Below, piece by piece: positions 1-7,200 of a stretch of 13,147 bases of DNA (position 1 is the stretch's first letter; every line of letters begins with the position of its first letter). Under the pieces are notes generated by a model. It saw only the letters and a list, made by a program, of their open reading frames with translations, ran no database searches and was not told the origin of the DNA. The stretch lies in assembly GCA_045632485.1 (NCBI GenBank), contig JAZQWT010000030.1, positions 1-13,147 on the forward strand. The letters run 5' to 3'. This DNA comes from SIG575 sp045632485. GTDB taxonomy: Bacteria > Bacillota > Clostridia > Oscillospirales > Acutalibacteraceae. Position numbers and translations under genes: made by a program.

Positions 1-408
1 GCATTATCTTTGAATGATGCAATGGAATACATATTTTCCCTTGAAAAACCCTTCGATTCCCAGATAATGCGTGAAATTGACTATGCTATGAAATTTTATA
101 ATCATCCGCTTCCTAAAATGATGGTTGCATATAAACGGATAGCATATTTTGCAGAAGATATTCCCGGATTGAGAATAACCTTTGATTCTGAAGTCCGCTA
201 TCGCACCACAGACCTTAAACTTGATTCCGGTGACAACGGTATAAAAATTCTGCCTGATGATGTGATTATTATGGAAATAAAAACAGGCGGTGCTATGCCC
301 GTCTGGCTATCAAAAGCTCTTGATGAATGCAAAATTTTTCCAAGATCATTTTCAAAATATGGCACAGCATATAAGCACACTTTAACAAGACAGGAGTTAC
401 AGATATGA
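1..408 (+). CDS. VTC-domain polyphosphate polymerase, 5'-truncated by window edge
   Basis: This is the C-terminal 135 residues of a protein whose reading frame is open to base 1, so the true start lies outside the window. The TTG at 10 is only an internal codon. The residues fit the bacterial VTC domain, a triphosphate-tunnel fold related to yeast Vtc4, which makes inorganic polyphosphate from nucleoside triphosphate. Visible family-like motifs are VAYKR (about 42–46 of the visible part), RITFD followed by the basic RYR (58–68), the acidic/basic strand MEIKT (91–95), and a C-terminal SKYGTAYK (118–125). Basic and acidic side chains on alternating strands line the tunnel in this family. The stop overlaps the next start as ATGA, which indicates translational coupling with the DUF4956 gene, a common partner of bacterial VTC genes. 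The family call is good; the reaction in this organism is inferred from the family. Confidence 0.85.
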   Translation, partial: ALSLNDAMEYIFSLEKPFDSQIMREIDYAMKFYNHPLPKMMVAYKRIAYFAEDIPGLRITFDSEVRYRTTDLKLDSGDNGIKILPDDVIIMEIKTGGAMPVWLSKALDECKIFPRSFSKYGTAYKHTLTRQELQI

Positions 409-1067
409 CAAATATTTTCAATGCAATTAATGTTAAAACAGCAGAGGGTTATTTCTTCTGCCTTTTATTCGCCCTTATCTGCGGTGTTATCGCTGCACTT
501 ACCGCAGTATACCGTAACAAAACATCAAAAAGCTTTATCATCGCACTTATTCTTCTTCCCGTCATTGTTGAAACCGTTATCGTTATGGTAAACGGAAATG
601 TAGGTACCGGCGTTGCAGTTATGGGTGCATTTTCTCTTGTCCGCTTCCGTTCAGTACCCGGAAAAGCAAGAGATATTGCAGCTATTTTCCTTGCAATGAC
701 TGCAGGTCTTACCTGTGCTACAGGATATGTTGCAATAGCACTTCTTTTCACTCTTATTGTTGGTGCAATCACAGTTATTGCTTCAATCATTTTTATTAAG
801 GACCACAATGCAATGGAACTTCGCATCACTGTACCTGAAAGCCTTAACTTCTACGGCGAATTTGACGATATTTTCAAGAAATATACGAATTCTCACCGCC
901 TTATGAAAGTTAAAACAAGCAATATGGGAAGCCTCTATAAACTGTTCTATAAAATTGATTTAAAAGATAAAAATCAGACTAAAGAATTCATCGACGATTT
1001 ACGTTGCCGTAACGGAAATCTTGAAATTTCAATTAACGAACAGATTGAAGGTATTGAAGAATTATGA
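405..1067 (+). CDS. DUF4956 family integral membrane protein
   Basis: A 220-residue protein with an N-terminal membrane half and a soluble C-terminal half. Hydrophobic segments lie at about 17–36, 44–62, 90–107 and 108–131. Between the second and third is the conserved stretch GAFSLVRFRS (75–84), characteristic of DUF4956. Residues 135–220 form an α/β domain, probably cytosolic. The start ATG at 405 lies inside the stop of the VTC gene (ATGA) and is preceded by AGGAG. The stop overlaps the following start in the same way. The molecular role of DUF4956 is not established. Its tight linkage to a VTC polymerase suggests, by inference, that it is the membrane part of a polyphosphate synthesis or translocation complex, comparable to the membrane subunits of the yeast VTC complex. 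No catalytic motif is recognised. Confidence 0.85.
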   Translation: MTNIFNAINVKTAEGYFFCLLFALICGVIAALTAVYRNKTSKSFIIALILLPVIVETVIVMVNGNVGTGVAVMGAFSLVRFRSVPGKARDIAAIFLAMTAGLTCATGYVAIALLFTLIVGAITVIASIIFIKDHNAMELRITVPESLNFYGEFDDIFKKYTNSHRLMKVKTSNMGSLYKLFYKIDLKDKNQTKEFIDDLRCRNGNLEISINEQIEGIEEL

Positions 1068-2869
1068 TTAAAAAAATAATTTCTCTGCTTTGTTCAGTTT
1101 TATTGACATTGTGCCTTTTTTCATCGTGCAAAAAAGGTGAAAATAACGGCACTGCAGATAACACTCCCGAAAACGAAAACCTGGCATCAATGGATTTTTC
1201 TTTTACAGATAACGACCTTGATGCTTCATATGATAAAAGTTCAGCAGAAAAAATTGATGTTTCAAAAACACAGACCATTACCAAAGGCGGAACATACATT
1301 TTAAGCGGTAACCTTACCGATAAAGCTTTTTCTGTTGAAGTGAGCAAAGAAGAAAAGGTACGCCTTGTTCTCAATAATGTTTCCATAAACAATTCAACAG
1401 GCCCTGCCTTGCTGATAAAATCTGCAAAGAAAGTTTTTCTTATTCTTGAAGATAATACTGAAAACACTCTTTCTGACGGCAACTATTACTCACTTACGGA
1501 AGATGGCAGTTCTGTAGACGCAGTAATTTTCAGCAAAGAAAAACTGACAATAAACGGCAACGGCAAGTTGACTGTAAATGGTAATTACAAGCACGCAATT
1601 GTTTCAAAAGATGATGTTGTTGTGGCAAGCGGTACACTCGATATCACTTCAAAGGGTGCGGCAATCATCGGCAAAGACAGCGTGAAATTCGCAAATCCTG
1701 ATATTAAAATCAACGCAGGTTCAGACGCAATCCGCGGTGATAATGCCGACGATGCAACACTCGGATTTGTTTACATTCAGAACGGCACATATGACCTTGT
1801 TGCCAAAAATGACGCTATTCAGTCAAGCAGTGTAATCAGAATTTCAGGCGGTAAAATCAACGCATCGGCAGGTTCAGATATTGAATATAACGCTGAAAGC
1901 GAAGAATCGCAGAAAGGCTTGAAAGCATCAGGCGATATTATTATCGAAAACGGTTCAATCAGGGTTGATTCAACAGACGACAGTATTAACTCCGCAACGT
2001 CAGTTACAATTTCAGGCGGTACAATTAACCTTGCAACAGGTGACGATGCAATCCACGCCGACAGCGCTATAAAAATTTCTGACGGCACGGTTAACGTTGT
2101 AAAAAGTAACGAAGGCTTTGAATCAGGCGAAATTTCTGTTTCAGGCGGTAAAATTGACCTCTCTTCAACAGACGATGGTATTAACATAACAAACACAGAA
2201 TCATCTTTCTCCGTATCTGACGGATATATTTACATCCGTGCAGGCGGTGACGGAATCGATTCCAACGGTGCAATCAGCATAAGTGGCGGTGTAACGTTAA
2301 TCAGCGGACCTGAAAATAACGGCAACGGCTCGTTTGACTATGCAACAAAAGCTACTGTCACAGGCGGTATCCTTGTTGCTCTCGGCTCAAATGGTATGAT
2401 GCAGAATTTCTCCGAATCCGAAAATCAGGGTGCTATACTTTACACATTCAAATCACAGCAGGCAGCATCAACTCCCTTTGCTTTATGCGACAGTAATAAT
2501 AAAGTAATTGTTTCTTTCACTCCCGAAAAATCGTATTCAGGTGTCCTTATAACTGCACCCGAAATCACGGAAAACAATTCATATAAAATTGTTACCGGTA
2601 TGACAGTCAAAGATACCGATGCCAACGGCTATGTTCATAACGGCATAGGAAGCGGCGGCACTGTGCAGGAAACAATTGAAATGACTTCCTCGCTGTACGG
2701 TGAAGGCGGCATGATGGGTGGCAGACCCCACGATGGCGGTAAATTTGACCATGGTGAAAGGCCTGAAGATATGCCCCAACCACCCGAAGGTATGCCGGAA
2801 AGACCAGACGGAGGCAACAGACCTGATTTTCCCCGCGATGGTGATACTAAAAATTTTCAAGGAATGTAA
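1064..2869 (+). CDS. Secreted lipoprotein with Cthe_2159-type β-helix carbohydrate-binding domain
   Basis: A 601-residue protein starting with a lipoprotein signal peptide: MIKK, a hydrophobic core, then FSSC with the probable lipidated Cys22. A low-complexity linker (about 23–45) leads to a long repetitive domain (about 60–440). Turns of the ISGG/ISDG type recur near 260, 317, 338, 359, 385 and 406, interleaved with acidic pairs (STDD, TGDD, STDD, GGDG). This is the pattern of the DUF4353/Cthe_2159 right-handed β-helix family, whose founding member binds plant polysaccharides and calcium. The acidic pairs are likely calcium sites. The last 60 residues are rich in Gly, Pro, Asp and Met (about 546–601). 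Translational coupling (ATGA) to DUF4956 places it in the VTC operon. It probably sits on the outer face of the membrane. Whether it binds sugar here, polyphosphate–calcium, or a wall polymer cannot be told from sequence. Confidence 0.82.
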   Translation: MIKKIISLLCSVLLTLCLFSSCKKGENNGTADNTPENENLASMDFSFTDNDLDASYDKSSAEKIDVSKTQTITKGGTYILSGNLTDKAFSVEVSKEEKVRLVLNNVSINNSTGPALLIKSAKKVFLILEDNTENTLSDGNYYSLTEDGSSVDAVIFSKEKLTINGNGKLTVNGNYKHAIVSKDDVVVASGTLDITSKGAAIIGKDSVKFANPDIKINAGSDAIRGDNADDATLGFVYIQNGTYDLVAKNDAIQSSSVIRISGGKINASAGSDIEYNAESEESQKGLKASGDIIIENGSIRVDSTDDSINSATSVTISGGTINLATGDDAIHADSAIKISDGTVNVVKSNEGFESGEISVSGGKIDLSSTDDGINITNTESSFSVSDGYIYIRAGGDGIDSNGAISISGGVTLISGPENNGNGSFDYATKATVTGGILVALGSNGMMQNFSESENQGAILYTFKSQQAASTPFALCDSNNKVIVSFTPEKSYSGVLITAPEITENNSYKIVTGMTVKDTDANGYVHNGIGSGGTVQETIEMTSSLYGEGGMMGGRPHDGGKFDHGERPEDMPQPPEGMPERPDGGNRPDFPRDGDTKNFQGM

Positions 2870-2883
2870 AAAATAAATCTTAT

Positions 2884-2926
2884 GGCAGAAAGTGCATTTA
2901 ACTTTGCATTTTCTGCCTGTTTTTTT
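2884..2926 (+). terminator. Rho-independent terminator of the VTC operon
   Basis: A 13-bp stem (2884–2896 with 2905–2917, one G·U pair) has an 8-nt loop and is followed directly by TGTTTTTTT. It ends the + strand operon 15 nt after the lipoprotein stop. Its T-tract overlaps the stop codon of convergent spo0A. On the other strand the same stem follows the spo0A stop after an A-run but is trailed only by a mixed AT stretch, so it may stop spo0A transcripts less efficiently. Confidence 0.9.
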
Positions 2927-3692
2927 ATGAAGCTTTCATTTTGAGTTTAAGGTCATCGGCAATCATTGCAATAAACTCTGAATTTGTAGGCTTACCTCTT
3001 GTGTTCTGTATTGTGTATCCGAAATAGGAATCAAGCACATCCACATCCCCTCTTTCCCATGCAACCTCTATTGCATGACGAATGGCTCTTTCAACTCTTG
3101 ACGGTGTTGTTTTGAATTCCTTTGCAACTGTGGGATAAAGAAGTTTTGTTACCGAATTCATCATTTCATCGTCATCTATGGCGAGAATTATAGATTTTCT
3201 CAGATACTGATATCCTTTGATGTGAGCAGGTACACCTATCTGATGCATAATATCAGAAATAACAATCTCAAGATTATCTGTTTTCTTTTCGCGGGCATTC
3301 TGCACACCTGACGTATTCCAGTTGAGAATCTGTTTTATTCTCTGTGCAAGCATTTCATTATCAAAAGGTCTTATCATATAATAGTCAGCACCTGTGTTCA
3401 ATGCTTCCCTCTCAATTCGTTGATTATCCACCCCTGACACCATAAATATAATTGGCTTTGATGCAAACTTACGATTTTTTATTTCGCGTAATACACCTAA
3501 TCCGTCCATACGCGGCATAAAAGTATCCATAATAAGTACATCAACCTGTGTTTTCTCCAACATTTTAATAACCTCATTACCATCTTTAGGCACAAGAATA
3601 ACTTCCATTCCGTTTTTTCTGAGTGTTGCCGCACATTTTTCTCCATTCTGTGTACCTTCTTCTGCAAGAATTACTTTAATTAATTTTTCCAT
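2925..3692 (-). CDS. spo0A: Sporulation master regulator Spo0A
   Basis: A 255-residue response regulator that controls entry into sporulation and stationary-phase genes after phosphorylation. The receiver domain (about 1–120) has the acidic pocket E11–E12, the phosphoacceptor D56 in IMDTFMPRMDG, and the switch residue S86. The position normally held by the invariant Lys is Arg (R108 in IRPFD). The C-terminal DNA-binding domain (about 145–255) is typical of Spo0A, with GYQYLRKSI, the SRVERAIRHAIEVAW recognition-helix region and a GKPTNSEFIA segment near the end. The start was set at ATG 3692 because AGGAGG sits 7 nt upstream (3700–3705); the frame runs open to 3728 but without a site for ribosomes there. 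In many Firmicutes spo0A follows spoIVB; here it stands alone, convergent with the VTC operon and divergent from a small gene. Identity is very secure. Confidence 0.97.
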   Translation of the reverse strand: MEKLIKVILAEEGTQNGEKCAATLRKNGMEVILVPKDGNEVIKMLEKTQVDVLIMDTFMPRMDGLGVLREIKNRKFASKPIIFMVSGVDNQRIEREALNTGADYYMIRPFDNEMLAQRIKQILNWNTSGVQNAREKKTDNLEIVISDIMHQIGVPAHIKGYQYLRKSIILAIDDDEMMNSVTKLLYPTVAKEFKTTPSRVERAIRHAIEVAWERGDVDVLDSYFGYTIQNTRGKPTNSEFIAMIADDLKLKMKAS

Positions 3693-3699
3693 TGTTTTT

Positions 3700-3705
3700 C
3701 CTCCT
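3700..3705 (-). promoter_or_regulatory. Ribosome binding site that fixes the spo0A start
   Basis: AGGAGG on the – strand, 7 nt before ATG 3692. It supports the 255-residue product rather than a 12-residue longer one. Confidence 0.85.
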
Positions 3706-3720
3706 AAAAATTTATCAGCA

Positions 3721-3766
3721 ATTACCAATTATTGCCATTTCTTGATTATATTACCATATATTGCCA
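3721..3766 (-). repeat. Duplicated 17-bp motif upstream of spo0A (possible operator)
   Basis: On the – strand the motif TGGCAATAWWTGGTAAT occurs at 3750–3766 and again at 3721–3737, with only the two central bases differing. Each copy is itself two TGGYAAT heptamers 10 bp apart, one helical turn, so four heptamers line up with 10-19-10 spacing. The upstream copy overlaps the spacer and -10 region of the best spo0A promoter candidate and the downstream copy falls just after its likely start site. This is the arrangement expected of a transcription factor operator. No known factor is recognised. Confidence 0.6.
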
Positions 3767-3776
3767 TAAATGACAA
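3748..3776 (-). promoter_or_regulatory. Candidate σA-type promoter of spo0A
   Basis: On the – strand TTGTCA (3771–3776) is followed after 17 bp by TAATAT (3748–3753), with a TG one base before the -10 (extended -10). A perfect TATAAT (3745–3750) overlaps but would need a 20-bp spacer. Transcription would begin near 3740, giving a leader of about 48 nt. The prediction is moderate because the whole region is AT-rich. Confidence 0.5.
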
Positions 3777-3844
3777 TACTTTGATTTAATATTTTTTGAA
3801 ATTACAAAATTTTCAATCGCAAAAAATGAGTTATAATGACATAT

Positions 3845-3853
3845 ATCGACAAA
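3845..3853 (-). promoter_or_regulatory. Near-consensus 0A box (Spo0A binding site)
   Basis: The – strand reads TTTGTCGAT, one base off the 0A-box core TTTGTCGAA known from Bacillus and clostridia. It is about 70 bp upstream of the candidate spo0A -35 and about 130 bp upstream of the small gene's -35, so autoregulation or control of the small gene is plausible. A single nonamer in AT-rich DNA is weak evidence. Confidence 0.4.
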
Positions 3854-3903
3854 ATATTACAATAATAACTTTTTTCTATATTTTTATGCATTTACTTGCT
3901 TAT

Positions 3904-3919
3904 ATCGAACGACCTCGAT
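3904..3919. repeat. Short inverted repeat ATCGA-N6-TCGAT
   Basis: Perfect 5-bp arms with a 6-bp spacer, the most GC-containing spot in an otherwise A/T stretch, about 60 bp upstream of the small gene's promoter. The geometry would suit a dimeric regulator, but the arms are short. Confidence 0.3.
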
Positions 3920-3976
3920 TAATTAACATTTTAGTAACAGTCTTTTAATATTTAATTAATTTTAATTTTTTTTACA

Positions 3977-4005
3977 TTGTATTTATTTCTTCAAAATGTT
4001 ATCAT
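3977..4005 (+). promoter_or_regulatory. Candidate promoter of the 38-aa gene
   Basis: TTGTAT (3977–3982), a 17-bp spacer ending in TG one base before the -10, then TATCAT (4000–4005). The -10 matches five of six consensus bases and has the extended TGn motif, which compensates for the weak -35. The expected start near 4012 leaves a leader of about 30 nt that contains the ribosome binding site. Confidence 0.55.
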
Positions 4006-4040
4006 ATCAACAGAAAAATAATTCAAGGAGGGAAATTATA

Positions 4041-4157
4041 ATGTTACAGATGATTTTTGATTTTGTTGAACAGATTCTTGTATGGGCAGATGCAAGTGCT
4101 GAAGCAAGAGAAATCGTTGCTCAGGTATTTGACTGGCTTCTCGGTCTTGCAGGCTAA
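4041..4157 (+). CDS. Small acidic amphipathic protein, 38 aa, unknown function
   Basis: An ATG at 4041 is preceded by AAGGAGGG (4025–4032) with an 8-nt gap, one of the best ribosome binding sites in the window. The frame runs 38 codons to TAA at 4155–4157 and is followed 50 nt later by a strong terminator, so the gene has promoter, RBS, frame and terminator of its own. The peptide begins MLQMIFDFVEQILVWADA and ends VFDWLLGLAG. It has six acidic residues and one Arg, with no Cys, Lys or Pro. Plotted on a helix, residues 2–16 and 20–34 each have one acidic/polar face and one broad hydrophobic face. The two halves share an [IV]FD[FW] core (5–8 and 29–32), suggesting an amphipathic helical hairpin lying on or in the membrane. 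Codon use resembles neighbouring genes. I recognise no family. It is shorter than most gene-calling cut-offs and could easily be missed. Confidence 0.72.
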   Translation: MLQMIFDFVEQILVWADASAEAREIVAQVFDWLLGLAG

Positions 4158-4207
4158 TTGCTAAATCAAACTAATTTCCAAAATTGTTACACTATGCATT
4201 ACAAAAT

Positions 4208-4250
4208 AAAAATCCGGAATCTTCACAGATTCCGGATTTTTATTTTTATT
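4208..4250. terminator. Bidirectional rho-independent terminator
   Basis: A perfect 14-bp stem (4208–4221 with 4228–4241) with a 6-nt loop, GC core TCCGGA and T-rich flanks on both sides. It terminates the 38-aa gene on the + strand. On the – strand it lies 13 nt beyond the stop of the ABC permease and is followed there by TTTTATTTTG, so it also closes the long – strand operon. Confidence 0.92.
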
Positions 4251-4262
4251 TCTGATCAAAAA

Positions 4263-7200
4263 TTAATCAACAGACTTCAGGCTTTCAACCATATCAATGC
4301 GTTTAATAACAAAATGCATAACCACATTTACAATAATCGCGAAGAGAAGTGTCATTACTATAGCATAAACAAAGCTCATATGTTCAATTACTCTACCGAA
4401 CATAACTACATTTACCTCTGCCTGACCGACAACGATTTTATGCAAGAAAACACCAACAACAATTCCTACAATAATCGCAAGGACTGTAATAATATAATTT
4501 TCACGGCCCACATAGGAGGTTGACTCTCTGTCATAGAATCCCAACACCTTAAGAGAAGCAATCTCTCTGCGTCGCTCATTTATATTGATACTTGTAAGTG
4601 TATACAGAACAATAAATGCAAGCAATGCCGCCGAAACAATGAATATTGCAATTACAAGATTAAGGCAATCAAACAATTCGTCGAAAGTATTAATTGTCTG
4701 CTCAGCATCAACAACCGCATTAATATCATTATATTTCATAAGTTCGGTTGCTACAGTTTCTGTTTTCTGTGTACCTCTTATACCATCTGCATATTTTGCA
4801 TACATATAGTTATATGCAACAGGTCTCTGGAAAATACTACTGTATAAATTAGGTGACATATAAACATAGTGAAAAGCGTAGTTTTCAACAATAGCCGTTA
4901 CATTCACCTTAATAGTAAGTTCATCATTGAACTTAAGGTCAACCGAATCACCAACAGAAACCTTTGCACGCTTTGCAAATTTTTCTGTGATAATAACACC
5001 GTTATCATTAAGCTTGAATTTCTTGTTAGTTGTTCTTGTCCTGAGGTCGACAAAATCAGCAAGTTTTTCAGAAGACTGAGGAACAAGCAGATAAACACTC
5101 AATTTATCCTCTGATTTTTCCGAACCGCCTTCTACTGTCTTGTTATAGAACATCAATGCATCCTTGATATTTTTATTTTTAAGCACATTGTTGTAAATTG
5201 CACTCTCATTTGCTGAAATCTGGCTGTTTTTAAGTGCAATCTGGGCGTCGAATGAGCTTACACCGCCATCACCGTACTGTGATGTAAGTATCTGATTTAT
5301 TGAGTCATTAAGACCGAAACCTGTAAGCAACAATGCCATACATCCAACGATACCGAAAAATGTTACAAACACACGTTTTTTGTTTCTGAAAAGATTTCTC
5401 GTTGTGATTTTTGCAGAGAAATTCATTTTTTTCCATATAAACGGTATCTTTTCAAGTAATACACGTCTACCTGATTTGGGTGCTTTTGCACGCATAAGTT
5501 CTGACGGTTTCGCCGCCATTTCTTTTCTGCATGAAAGATATGTGGCAATTGTAGTACTTGCAACTGAGAAAACAACACCGAGAATTATAAGTTTTACAGG
5601 GAACAGAATTACAAGCGGAGGCAACTGGAAAACAACCTCATATGCCGTCATAATCGCATTAGGATATGCATAAAAACCTGCAACAAGACCGATCAGAGAA
5701 CCGATAAATGTGGCAACAAGAGAATAAATAAGATATTTTGCCCTGATCTGACCGTCTTTAAAGCCCAATGCTTTGAGTGTACCAATCTGTGTTCTGTCTT
5801 CATCGACCATTCTTGTCATAGTTGTAAGCACAACCATTGCTGCCACAAAGAAGAAGAATACAGGGAAAACCTTTGCAAACGCTTCTATGTTACCTGCAGT
5901 CTGACCATAGTTTTCATAACCCGGAAGCATTGTTCTGTTATGAACCATCCATCTGGGATTTGTTGTTGCTTCTTCCAGCTTTGCTTTAGCTTCTTCAATG
6001 TCATACTTTGCTTCGTCAAGCTGTGCGTATGCCTCTTCATATGACTCATTATATTCCTGATCGTATTTATCAAGCTTTTCTTTTGCTTCAGCAAGTTCCT
6101 GCTTCTTTTTAGCAATTGCAGCTTTTGCCTGTGCTATACTTGAAGCACCTGCAAATTGTCCGCCGGACGAATATTGATCAAGCTCTCTTTTGGCTTCATC
6201 AAGCTTTTTCTTGCCGTCATTAAGCTCCTGTTCTGCCAGAGGAATATTCTGCTGAAGAGTGGTAATTTCACCACAGTTTGCAACATAAGTACTTGCAAGG
6301 CGTCTTCTTTCAGTTTTCTTTGCTGCCAGCTGAGCTTTAAGTTCAGTCAATTCAGGGTCTTCCGTAGTGCCGATTACTTCTCCGTTTTCATTTGTTATCG
6401 GTTCCCCCGGCGGAAAAGAATTAATTTCATCCTGAAGTTCCTGTATTTCGCTCTTCATATCGGTCATACTCTGATTCTGCTCGACAACAAGAACCTGAAG
6501 ATCAGCAAGTCTCTGTTTAGATTCGGCAAGTTGTTTTTTACCGTCTTCCCATTCCTTATATTTCTTCTCATATTCACTTTTTGCTGCATTAAGCTGGCCT
6601 ATGGGCGACTGACCACCTGATGATAAAGACTGAAGCTGTGCTTCAGCGGCAGCTATCTGAGCGTCACCGTTCTGCACAAGATCTTTATAATACTCAAGCT
6701 CTGTGAAAGCCTTACCGAGTTTTTCTTCAACTTCTTTTTTCTTCTTTTCATACTCAGCTTCACCGTCTTTTAACTGTTTTTTGTAAACAGCAGTAGCTTC
6801 ATTAACACGGATTTCAAGCTGACTTGAAGAAATGTCTTTGATTTTTTCAATCACAGGTTCAACGTGCTTATAATATTCATCTGAGAAAGGATAAAAATCG
6901 TCAGCACCTTTGACAGTTGCACAAATCTCTGTATAATAGTCAATCTTGAATGCTTCCTGAGGAACATAGATAAAGCATCCCAGTGAGCCGCTGCCCACAT
7001 CTGTCTGTCCTCTTTCAAAAGAAATATATCGAGGAGTTCTGATTACGCCTACAATTTTATATTCTGTAACCTTAAGTTTGTTTTCGATATTTTCTTCTAT
7101 ACCCACCATTTTGATTGTTTTTCCGATTTCAAAGCCTTTTGGTGTTGCCATATCACTACGGTCAATAAGACATTCATTTTCCGCTTCAGGCAATCTACCT

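Larger units (their letters stand above)
3693..4040. other. Divergent spo0A / small-gene intergenic region
   Basis: A 348-bp very AT-rich region without any supported gene besides the regulatory sites listed separately. It also holds a second copy of the octamer TATATCGA (3842–3849 and 3901–3908), the second forming part of the inverted repeat ATCGA-N6-TCGAT at 3904–3919. The part from about 3920 to 3975 is almost only A and T and shows no structure I can support beyond TTAATTAA-type palindromes. Confidence 0.6.

Noticed and set aside
1841..2290. DNA-level tandem repeat in the β-helix lipoprotein gene (TTCAGGCGGTA recurring)
   Set aside because: The recurrence follows from the repeated ISGG turns of the protein and irregular 20–60 residue spacing; it is not an independent DNA repeat.
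3693..3728. A 12-residue N-terminal extension of Spo0A
   Set aside because: The AGGAGG at 3700–3705 lies inside it and points to ATG 3692; the extension starts at GTG-like sequence within the repeated motif region and has no RBS.
4158..4523. Open frame of about 120 codons immediately after the 38-aa gene on the + strand
   Set aside because: It begins with TTG without a ribosome binding site, runs through the bidirectional terminator and then lies antisense to the well-supported ABC permease; its composition is a reflection of that gene.
6156..6620. 154-codon + strand frame rich in Phe and Leu opposite the permease coiled coil
   Set aside because: It is the antisense shadow of Lys/Glu-rich codons (AAA/GAA read as TTT/TTC). 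There is no RBS and no family resemblance.
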